Below are positions 13,001-21,034 of a stretch of 64,000 bases of DNA, piece after piece. The position numbers were made by a program, and so were the translations under genes. The notes under the pieces are model-generated. The model saw only the letters and a list, made by a program, of their open reading frames with translations, did no database searches and was not told the origin of the DNA. The DNA comes from Pelodera strongyloides (lineage: Eukaryota; Nematoda; Chromadorea; Rhabditida; Rhabditidae). Where the stretch lies: the NCBI GenBank assembly GCA_036852015.1, contig JAANDG010000564.1:1-64000 (forward strand), given 5' to 3'. Each line of letters starts with the position of its first letter. The stretch's first letter is position 1.

Positions 13001-14565
13001 GTCTGTATATCCAATTCCATTAAAGTACTCAAAGTCGAAGTTATCCCCGAATGCAAATGGGTAGCAACGAAAATCTGAAACTTGGAAAACAATAACAATA
13101 CTTTCAGATAGAGAAAACAGCTCGCAGGAAAGTGGAATCCCCGGCTATTTTCCCCGATTAGCTCCGCTTATTTTCGAAAAAAATACCATTATTCTTCCAA
13201 AACAGCCCGATATGCTCCCCGCAAAAGTCTCGATCACAAGTATTCCGGCCCATATCGGGAACAAGGCCATTAAAAAAACGATTACGCCCCAACTTATTCC
13301 TCCAAAAAAAAAAACCCGATATGGCCCCGATAATTATCCAGAAAACCCCGATATGGCCCCGATCACGTCCGGATGGGCGATATCGGTGTTTTCATTTCCC
13401 ATTTTTAAGGAAAAACGAGAAAACATTTTTCCATAATTTACTAGCACAGGTCAGGAATTTCAGAAATACTACTGTAAACGCCGCATTTCTTTACACTTAA
13501 AGGGATCGGTTCACCTTAAAGCGAAATGCCAGCTCCTTTGGAAAATTTGCATATGATAAGCAAATTCTATGTATCCTATGCTAATTTTGCGCGATAGCCG
13601 TGGACGATCGCGCAAAATTAGCATAGGATACATAGGATTTGCTTATCATATGCAAATTTTCCAAAGGAGCTGGCATTTCGCTTTAAATTGTGTCTGTTTT
13701 TTTTGTGTTTCTTTATTTTCTATAAGGGCTTATAAAAATTTGGAATACAAAAAGAAGTGTTCTATTTCAATACTCACGGAGATATTAGGTGATAAAGCGG
13801 TGGATTGATCGGTCCAAAATGACAAAGGGTAATTGTCTAGGACAATTGCCCTTTTGACATCCCGGACCGATCAATCCACCACTTTATCACCTAATATCTC
13901 CGTGAGTATTGAAATAGAACACTACTTTTTGTATTCCAAATTTGTATTATCCCTTATAGAAAATAAAGAAACAAAAAAAACAGACACAATTTAAGGTGAC
14001 CGATCCCTTTAACTTAGAACTCGCAGTTATATCCCGGCATATAGAGTTCAAAGCTTTATATCGATTTATCGTTTCCAGTAAAAAACCTGTGCTTCCTAAG
14101 GCTTGATTTTTACAAGCTAGAAATGCTACTTTTATTGAACCATCTTTCGATAAAAGGAAAGAAATTGAACATTTAGAACTCGTGAGCCTTCTCTACATAT
14201 TAACCTTTCTGACTATGGTACCTGGCCGAACTGCTTGCCGTGGAATAACTCTGCGTGTTCTAGGTGTTAAGAAATGCGACTTGTAAAGCAATATTAATAT
14301 TTGTGTACTGACGGTTTAAAGTTAAAGGAAGGTAATGAAAAAGTCACCAAATGGGGTGACGTCCGTTTTCTACGTGTCCAAGTCTACAATTAGCCGCGAT
14401 TTTGCTAATAAGCGTTCTTAGTGATAAGCAAAGTATCTTACCCACAGGTTCGGCGTAGTCTTGAGTTGCGTTCCAAGTAAAATCTGGATCTTCCGTATAT
14501 TGACATTCCCATTCTTGTATTGTTTGGCATAAGAGAAGAAAAACGGCCGACCAAAATAATGTCAT
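7076..14565 (-). CDS. Copy B: six-exon Cys-rich secreted/membrane-anchored protein, intact
   Basis: Exons on the minus strand, all with GT/AG borders: 14565-14442, 13074-12914, 10885-10826, 10621-10448, 7754-7600, 7241-7076. Their phases fit and give 279 codons plus stop. Exon 1 encodes a signal peptide (start MTLFW, hydrophobic core, then QEWECQ). Exons 2-5 encode a mainly extracellular region with about ten Cys in conserved spacing: FRCY...DPMM, YWERFHSESDIC, MCHQFRQ...LCLSEDGCFNV...PYC, and WHH-INYCK...KENLREMC. Exon 6 encodes RYRVLPEEGKEQEIP, an acidic Tyr-rich stretch and a hydrophobic C-terminus (ILVTLGWWYLASIALANL), which could be a GPI-attachment signal or a membrane anchor. I do not recognise the family. 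Introns 1 and 4 are swollen by MITEs and by an RTE fragment plus minisatellite. Start chosen because M-x-LFW is shared by copies C and D. Confidence 0.75.
8010..9290 (-). mobile_element. Second RTE LINE fragment, heavily mutated
   Basis: On the minus strand, 8459-8689 reads RINVQKTVLMRNEHADLHPVSFH, nearly the same as the + strand copy at 5428 onward. Further blocks match the first copy: WTFTSNSGEHRTKNVWNN at about 8350-8410, and at 8740-9190 degenerate nucleotides for the RT core and the MPEQWK-type region. Many frameshifts. It lies in intron 4 of copy B, opposite in orientation to the first RTE and in the same orientation as the host gene. Confidence 0.7.
9368..10123. repeat. 84-bp minisatellite, nine units
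   Basis: Exactly nine head-to-tail 84-bp units starting TCTGGATTTTGTGCGCATTG and ending TTCCTTCAATTTAAC. They are almost identical; the last unit has GTACGAC for GTGCGAC. Because 84 is a multiple of 3 and the unit lacks stops in several frames, long open frames appear on both strands; these are by-products. The array starts about 80 bp beyond the RTE fragment, so it may have grown from RTE or flanking DNA. It lies in intron 4 of copy B. Confidence 0.9.
11696..12110. mobile_element. Degraded foldback element plus fragment of a second family
   Basis: Left end TTAAAGGGTTGAGGTCACGCCCCGTA; the right side has TACGGGGTGATTTGAATTGACCCCG, a partial inverted match with scattered inner matches (GGATAGACCA-/TGGTCTATCC). 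Next to it, from about 12,095, lies a fragment of the family at 17,965 (AATGTCCGGAATTTCAGAAATATTACTGTG). Located in intron 2 of copy B. Confidence 0.5.
13130..13395. repeat. CCCCGAT-type short interspersed word cluster
   Basis: Repeats of CCCCGATATGG, CCCCGATCAC and CCCCGATAATTATCC separated by A-rich spacers, with inverted forms (CGGGGAT-like). A related cluster with CCCCGATTTCGCCCCGAT lies at 55,515-55,780. No coding sense. In intron 1 of copy B. Confidence 0.6.
13497..14012. mobile_element. Foldback MITE carrying a nested second MITE
   Basis: Outer ends TTAAAGGGATCGGTTCACC and GGTGACCGATCCCTTTAA. The outer arms run from CAATTTAAGG through AGACACAATTTAA to a centre near 13,840. The left arm is interrupted at a TTAA by a separate perfect-looking palindrome, 13,516-13,686, with ends TTAAAGCGAAATGCC and GGCATTTCGCTTTAA. 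In intron 1 of copy B. Confidence 0.85.
13516..13686. mobile_element. Inner 171-bp palindromic MITE
   Basis: Near-perfect inverted repeat (arms of about 75-80 bp: CCAGCTCCTTTGGAAAATTTGC, ATAGGATACATAG and others) flanked by TTAA on both sides. Its end TTAAAGCGAAAT is also used by the elements at 33,166, 42,497 and 47,542. Confidence 0.85.
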
Positions 14566-14870
14566 TGGTAGTAAAGAACTTGCAAACAATCATGCAAATA
14601 TCACGAATGAATAATATTCGGAGTAGATTAGTAGTCAAATGCATTGGGCTAAACGAGGCAATTTTCCGTTTCGTTTTACATAGTAGAATCACCTCCTTTT
14701 TGAAGCGCACCGAGTACACCAACATAACTAGAATGAAAATTCGTGCTTTATTGGAACAACTTTTTATAAATACGTAAGAATGCAGTTATTCACGATTCCT
14801 TTCAAACCCGGCCGTTATTACACTTTAAAAAAAGCATTATTTTGTTATTTGTATTTACACTAATACAACA
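14566..14870. other. Region upstream of copy B
   Basis: Should hold the promoter and 5' UTR of copy B on the minus strand. I see no convincing TATA box or trans-splice acceptor, and no other gene. Confidence 0.3.
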
Positions 14871-17341
14871 CAACTTTCACTACCCCACCAAAAGACCACA
14901 ACTAACAGTACCCCACTCACAGGCCATAACTATCACTACCCCACCAATAGACTACAACTATCGCTACCCACCAATAGACCATAACCATCACCACCCCATA
15001 CACAGGCCATAGCTATCACTACCCCGATAATAGGCTATAAAAATCACTACCCCACTCACAGGCAATAATTATCACTACCCCATCAATAGATCATTACTAT
15101 CACTACCCCATCAATCGGCTATGAATATCACAACCCCACCACCCACCACTAGACCATAAGTATCACTACGCGACTAATAGACTAACTAACACTACACACC
15201 AATAGATAACAACTACCACCGCCCCATCAATAGGCTACAAATACCACTACCCCCACCAATAGACCACAATTATCACCACCCCACCAATAGACCACAACTA
15301 TCATTACCCCAAGAATAGAAGATAACTATCACTACCCCATCAATAGACCATAACTATCACTACCACACCAATAGAAGATACTATCATTATTCCACCAATA
15401 TGCCATAACTATCACTACCCCACGACTATGCCATAACTATCACTACCCCACTCACAGGCCATACATATCACTATCCCACCAAAAGACCATAACTATCACT
15501 ACCCCACCAAAAGACTACAACTATCACTAACCCACCAATAGGCTATAAATATCACTACCCCTCCAATAGGCTATAAATATCACTACCCCTCCAATAGACC
15601 ATAACTATCACTACCCCACCAATAGAAAATATCACTACCCCTATCACTACCACCACCACTGGACCATAATCACTACCCCACCAATAGACCATAAATCACT
15701 ACCACACCAATACCAACTATCACTACCCCACCACTAGACCATAACTATCACTAGCCCACCAATAGGCCATAAATATCACTACCCCACCAATAGAAACACA
15801 ACTATCACTACCCCACCACTAGACCATAAATATCACTACCCCACCAATAGGCTATAAATATCACTACCCCTCCAATAGAACACAACTATCACTACCCCAC
15901 CACTGGACCATTATCACCACCCCACCAATAGACCATAAATATCACTACCCCACCAATAGAACACAACTATCACTACCCCACCACTAGACCATAACTATCA
16001 CTACCCCACCAATAGGCCATAAATATCACTACCCCTCCAATAGAACACAACTATCACTACCCCACCACTGGACCATTATCACCACCCCACCAATAGACCA
16101 TAAATATCACTACCCCACCAATAGAACACAACTATCACTACCCCACCACTAGACCATAACTATCACTAGCCCACCAATAAGCCATAAATATCACTACCCC
16201 ACCAATAGCCACCTCCAATAGAACACAACTATCACTACCCCACCACTGGACCATTATCACCACCCCACCAGTAGACCATAAATATCACTACCCCACCAAT
16301 AGAACACAACTATCACTACCCCACCACTAGACCATAACTATCACTAGCCCACCAATAAGCCATAAATATCACTACCCCACCAATAGGCTATAAATATCAC
16401 TACCCCTCCAATAGAACACAACTATCACTACCCCACCAATAGACCATAACTATCACTACCCCACCAATATGCCATAAATATCACTACCCCACCAATAGGC
16501 TATAAATATCAACTACCCCACTCACAGCCCATATATATCACTATCCCACCAACTGCATATCACAACCCCACCAAATTGCATATCACTAGCCCCAACCAAT
16601 AGGCTATAAATATCACTACCCCACCAATAGGCCACAACTATCATAACCTCACCAATAGACCATAACTATCACTACCCCACCAATAGACCATAACTAGCAA
16701 CTACCCCACTCACAGCCCATACATATCACTGTCCCACCAATAGACCACAACTATCACTAGCCCACCATTAGGCTATAAATATCAGTACCCCACCACTAGA
16801 GCATAACTATCACTACCCCACCAATAGGCCATAAATATCACCACCCCACCAATAGACCATAACTATCACTACCCCACCAATAGACCATAACTATCACCAC
16901 CCCACCAATAGATCATAACTATCACTACCCGACCAATAGACCATAACTATCACCACCCCACCAATAGATCATAACTATCACTACCCCACCAATAGACCAT
17001 AACTATCAACTACCCCACTCACAGCCCATACATATCACTATCCCACCAATAGACCACAACTATCACTAGCCCACCAATAGGCTATAAATATCACTACCCC
17101 ACCAATAGATCATAACTATCACTACCCCACCAATAGACCATAAATATCACTACCCCACCAATAGGCCCCCACAACTATCATTACCCGACCAATAGACCAT
17201 AACTATCAACTACCCCACTCACAGTCCATACATATCCACCAATAGACCACAACTATCACTAGCCCACCAATAAGCTATAAATATCACTACCACTCCAATA
17301 GACCACAACTATCATTACCCCACCACTAGATCATAACTATG
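14871..17341. repeat. 28-bp C-rich satellite array
   Basis: About 88 tandem units of roughly 28 bp with consensus ACCATAACTATCACTACCCC-ACCAATAG, with variants GGCTATAAATATC, CACTCACAGCCCATACATATC and deletions. The + strand is rich in A and C, with G almost only in AATAG or AGG, giving strong strand asymmetry. Local higher-order blocks recur, for example near 15,850-16,150 and 16,850-17,150. Confidence 0.95.
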
Positions 17342-17359
17342 AGAGTAGCAATGCATTTT

Positions 17360-17570
17360 AGAGCATTCTCTTTTTTTAACGCTTCAAGAGCGTGCACCTT
17401 TATTCTAGGATTAGGATGAAAACGCGGTTTCAATGTTTGCTTATGACATGTTCCGCAAAGGTCCTGAGCAGTAGGCCGAGTTGGCGACGAGTTCCAGACG
17501 ACAAATTGCTCGACGTCTTCGGTCTAGGGGCCAGGAGGGATCGTCCATGATTCCCTCGCCGGGTGGCGTA
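17360..17570 (-). mobile_element. tRNA-derived SINE, 5'-truncated copy
   Basis: The reverse complement matches the full copy at 53,767-54,045: the words GGCGAGGGAATCAT, CTGGAACTCGTCGCC, CTGCTCAGGACC and GCACGCTCTTGAAGCGT occur in the same order. The tRNA head is missing. It directly abuts the end of the 28-bp satellite. Confidence 0.7.
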
Positions 17571-17964
17571 ATATGTATATATCGAGTCTTACAATTAGTC
17601 GGAGATTACGAGGTTACTAGTAACAATATATGTGTTATCATCGAGACAATTCTAACATTGTTTCGGCGTAACCGGAAAATTAAAGCTTAACATAGCTGCA
17701 ATACTTCTAATGTAAGATTCTAACAAAAACAGGTTAACATCTATCACTAACGGGTATTTATATTTAGAATCCGAGACATTGTGTGCAAATGGAGACGTGA
17801 TGGGAAGTCGGATCGAAAGAAATCGTGCACCGCTCCGCTGTGCTGTTGTTCATGAATTTTTTGTCGGCGATCGATTACCGGCCCTTCGGCGCTTAGTCAT
17901 ATCATCATCTGAAACTGAAAACCAGACACAATAAAATGCTCGTTTGCTCGTTTACTTTGAAGAA
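17571..17964. other. Unassigned spacer
   Basis: No gene or repeat recognised. Confidence 0.3.
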
Positions 17965-18414
17965 TTAAAGCGAGAGGCCCACGAGATAAAAGTTTTCCTC
18001 AATTTATTTGCATAAAATGTCCGGCACTTCAGAAATATTACCGTGAAAACCGCATTGCTTAAAGCCAAGAACTCATAGAGTTATTCCCCGTCAAACAGTT
18101 CGGCCAGGTACCGTAGTCAGCAACGTCAAAACTCGTTTTTACGGTTGAGATCCGTTCATTTGCATTCTTTCTCTACGTAATAATGGTCAAACGAACAAAT
18201 ATCACTCATACGCTTAGAAAGAGTATACAGTATTGCCCTAAAAGCGCAAAAATTGTTTCTGGCTACGGTATCTGGCCGAACTGTTTCCCGGAGAATAACT
18301 CAGTGAGTTCTAGGTTTCAAACATTGCGGTTTTCACAGTAATATTTCTGAAATTCCGGACATTCTGTGCAAATAAATTGCGGAAAGCTTTTTTCTCGCGG
18401 GCCTCTCCCTTTAA
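17965..18414. mobile_element. TTAA foldback MITE
   Basis: Ends TTAAAGCGAGAGGCCC and GGGCCTCTCCCTTTAA, with arms matching through TTTATTTGCA-AATGTCCGG, CAGAAATATTACCGTGAAAAC, CGGCCAG-TACCGTAG and AACTC-AGAGTTATTCC. Fragments of this family lie at about 12,095-12,260, 13,425-13,500, 14,175-14,280 and 46,975-47,100. Confidence 0.85.
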
Positions 18415-18747
18415 GAAGCGCAACAAAGAAAAAAATAATAAATACCGCAAACAGGAAAAGTACGTACCCGAGCCACGAAGTTGCATCTTTTCAGATAGCA
18501 CAAGCCTACACTGAGACCGATGAGTTGCGCGCCGCACCATTTCGGGACACAAAATGCGAGCCGCAAAGGAATGGGAAACAAAATGCGCGCCGATCCTGTG
18601 CGGGAAACACCTTTCTTGGTTCGGCGCGCGTTGCGCCCCGCACCATTTCCGCACCTTTTCGGCAACATTTTTGAAAGCGCTCGGAGGATCTGCCGTAACT
18701 GCAGTTGATGTACCTATATTTTTCCGCAAGCATACGTCTCACATGTG

Positions 18748-18826
18748 TTGTGTGACCGAGTGGTCTAAGGCGCTGTTTAGAGAAAGTATCTAACAAGAGT
18801 GTAGGTTCAAATTCAACACTATGCTT
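18748..18826 (+). other. tRNA-Leu-like sequence inside the GC-rich element
   Basis: Contains a class-II-like A box (TGACCGAGTGGTCTAAGGC) and a B box (GGTTCAAATTC), with GTGTTG/CAACAC ends. The anticodon arm cannot form a normal 7-base loop, so a working tRNA is unlikely. The A and B boxes could still act as an RNA polymerase III promoter. Related copies at 19,255-19,330 and 35,488-35,560. Confidence 0.5.
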
Positions 18827-19254
18827 TCTTTTTGCAGTTGCTACTTATCCCGCACCGTTTCCGCACCTTTTCGGCAACGTTTTGGGGGTGTTTCCCGCAC
18901 GAAAACGGCAGCCGGAGTCGGTGAAAAAAACTTTTGCGGCGCGCATCGAATTCTTTTGCGGGAAACTGTTGCCGCGCGCAACTCTTTAGTTTCGTTGTAC
19001 ACTACAAAGAACGTGAAACTAACAAGAAAAATTATTTTACGAAGAACAGTTCAACGAAACAAGAGTTGCGCGCGGCAACAGTTTGGGGGTGTTTCCCGCA
19101 AAAGAATTTGATGCGCGCCGCAAAAGTTTTTTCACCGACTCCGGTTGCCGTTTTGGTGCGGGAAACACCCCCAATCTGTTGCGGGAAACACCCCCAAAAC
19201 GTTGCCGAAAAGGTGCGGAAACGGTGCGGGATAAGTAGCAACTGCAAAAAGAAA

Positions 19255-19330
19255 GCATCGTGTTGGATTCGAACCTACACTCTTGTTAGCTACTTTCTCT
19301 AAACAGCGCCCTAGACCACTCGACCACACA
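19255..19330 (-). other. tRNA-Leu-like sequence, inverted copy
   Basis: Reverse complement of the unit at 18,748, with B box GGTTCGAATCC intact and A box GGTCGAGTGGTCTAGGGC. Same defective anticodon arm. Confidence 0.5.
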
Positions 19331-19599
19331 ACACATGTGAGACGTGTGCTTGCGGAAAAACATAGTTACATCAAATGCAGTTACGGCAGATCCTCCGAGC
19401 GCTTTCAAAAAAGTTGCCGAAAAGGTGCAGAAATGGTGCGGGGCGCAAGTTGCGTCCCTCACCATTTCCGCACCTTTTCGGGAAACACTTTGCGCGCCAT
19501 TTCTATTCGGCGCGCATTTTGTTTCCCATTCCTTTGCGGCGCGCATTTTGTTTCCCGAAATGGTGCGGCGCGCAACTCATCGGCTCTCAGTGTGCGCTA

Positions 19600-20095
19600 G
19601 ATGTGTGAGATGCAGAAACGGCGTAAACCCACCAAATCTATATTGAAGTGGCATACACTAAAGTTATTATATCATACTCTAGCTTAGGCCATCGCTTCAC
19701 TAAATAGGGTTACGAAGTATGGTGAAAAATTACAGTACTTTGTAACTACACGAGAATATTTTTTTAAATTTTCATATAATATATTTCGTGCAGAAATACA
19801 GTAGTATTGACAGAATCACACCGAATTTTTGGGATACTTGGACCCCATAATGCCCAAAATAAGGTACAATACTAATCAATGGTGATAAATTAATATTTGA
19901 TGTTGTTAAAGTACGAAGCAGCTTTGCACTTGCTCAAATTGAAGGCAAAACGCTCAGCTCCGCCACTATATGCTATGAGAATAATGAAGTCCACCCAGAA
20001 TTTCCTCTAAAAATAAGTAAACAGCACCGTTCGGAGAATTCCAAAAGATGAACAAACTTCATGACGATATAGGCAAAATATTCTTTTCTAAGCTA
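19600..20095. other. AT-rich stretch upstream of hammerhead-like copy 2
   Basis: No gene recognised. A 37-codon open frame starting near 19,901 ends before the RNA motif; I cannot tie it to a reverse transcriptase. If the RNA is the end of an old Naiad copy, this stretch would be its eroded 3' region. Confidence 0.3.
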
Positions 20096-20163
20096 GCGGT
20101 CATCGTACTGATGAGGCCCTACCGCAGTAAAACCCTCGTATACGATCTAGGGTCGAAACGGGG
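20096..20163 (+). ncRNA. Hammerhead-like RNA with permuted strand order, copy 2
   Basis: Core CTGATGA at 20,108-20,114 and GAA at 20,155-20,157. Helix A: GCGGT 20,096-20,100 with ACCGC 20,121-20,125. Helix I: ATCGTA 20,102-20,107 with TACGAT 20,141-20,146. Helix II: 20,115-20,121 with TAGGGTC 20,148-20,154 (one G-U). Helix III: CCTCGT 20,134-20,139 with ACGGGG 20,158-20,163 (one G-U). Candidate cleavage triplet GTA, so H17 is A20,140, placed between helix III and helix I as in hammerheads. All four helices cross one another. Every helix differs in sequence from copy 1 while keeping its pairing. A strong hairpin (TCGTGT/ACACGA) follows. No element ORF adjoins it, so it may be a solitary 3' remnant. 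Activity is inferred, not shown. Confidence 0.6.
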
Positions 20164-20537
20164 TGTCGTGTTATTATAAAGACACGATCACTTTCTATAC
20201 ATTTAATATATCGATATATTAAATGACTCTTCTTTACGCTGTTTTCGATTCTTCAAAATTCCTTTTATTTTCTCTTCAATGGCAATAAAACCACGGAAAA
20301 AAAAGCTCCCAGCCCAAACGATTTTTTCATCCGAGCTAACCTCATATAAGAGAACCAGCCGTTCGAAATCGGCCTTAGGCCAATTGTTACCCTATTTAAA
20401 ACATTCACACATATACAAAGCCATTTATAATGGGGGAAACGTATAATATGAGCCTGGATCCCCATTAGACAAATGGTACCATGCAAATTTGCCATTGAAG
20501 GTGCTCTATGAAGGGCAGATTGTTACCCTTATGAAAA

Positions 20538-20620
20538 GCTAGCATAGCTCAACCGGTAGAGCGTTGGACTGTGAATCGAGAGGTTGTGCGCTGCTGTGGG
20601 TTCGAATCGCGCCAGAGACA
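20538..20620 (+). other. tRNA-like sequence, probable tRNA pseudogene or SINE head
   Basis: D arm TAGCTCAACCGGTAGAGC pairs well, the anticodon loop CTGTGAA would read GTG, and a B box GGTTCGAATC is present. The acceptor and T stems do not close and an extra run sits in the variable region. Not a convincing functional tRNA. Confidence 0.4.
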
Positions 20621-21034
20621 AGACTTTGTATGCTCTTTCGATCGAAGAATTTTCTTTATGAAGGGATTTCGTTGTGCACATAAAAACAAACCTGTGACAA
20701 ACTCTCCTCCTTTATATAATAAGAAGAAGATATCCCATATGTTAACACATACACACCACTGATCTCTTTTCCAAACGACCTGACTCCTCGGTGCATCGGT
20801 AGGAAATTAGAATATTACATGACATGGCATACAAATTATCATCATCTCACATAAATGCAAATTTAGCTTAATCAAAACATCTCAAGAATTCGCTATTGGG
20901 TTGACTACTACGATCCTCAGGTATAATCTTTGACTTTCTTTCCTTTATTTGTTCAATTAGTTAGCTTTGAACTCGCAATTTTTTTGTCGTCTACATACGA
21001 ATAATTTCAAGGCTCAAGGTTAACATCAATTCAG
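20621..21034. promoter_or_regulatory. 5' flank of the 11-exon gene, with a possible trans-splice acceptor
   Basis: ATCAATTCAG immediately precedes the first ATG at 21,035, which fits a nematode spliced-leader acceptor. Otherwise AT-rich with no recognised element. Confidence 0.4.

Larger units (their letters stand above)
18505..19598. repeat. 1.1-kb inverted pair of GC-rich elements with tRNA-like inserts
   Basis: Two elements in opposite orientation (about 18,527-18,984 and 19,063-19,578) face each other across about 80 bp. Each has inner end GAGTTGCGCGCGGCAAC and outer end GGTGCGGCGCGCAACTCATC. Shared blocks include GTGTTTCCCGCA, CCGCACCTTTTCGG and TCCGAGCGCTTTCAAAAA. Flanks beyond the outer ends (CACTGAGA-CCGATGAG) are also inverted. 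A single copy sits at 35,287-35,832 and a fragment near 48,475-48,590. Open frames here are by-products. Confidence 0.8.

Noticed and set aside
18310..19646. Several overlapping frames of about 100 codons
   Set aside because: They mirror each other across the inverted pair and reappear in the single copy at 35.3 kb, so they are repeat DNA.
20538..20620. Functional tRNA-His
   Set aside because: Acceptor and T stems do not pair although the anticodon would read GTG.
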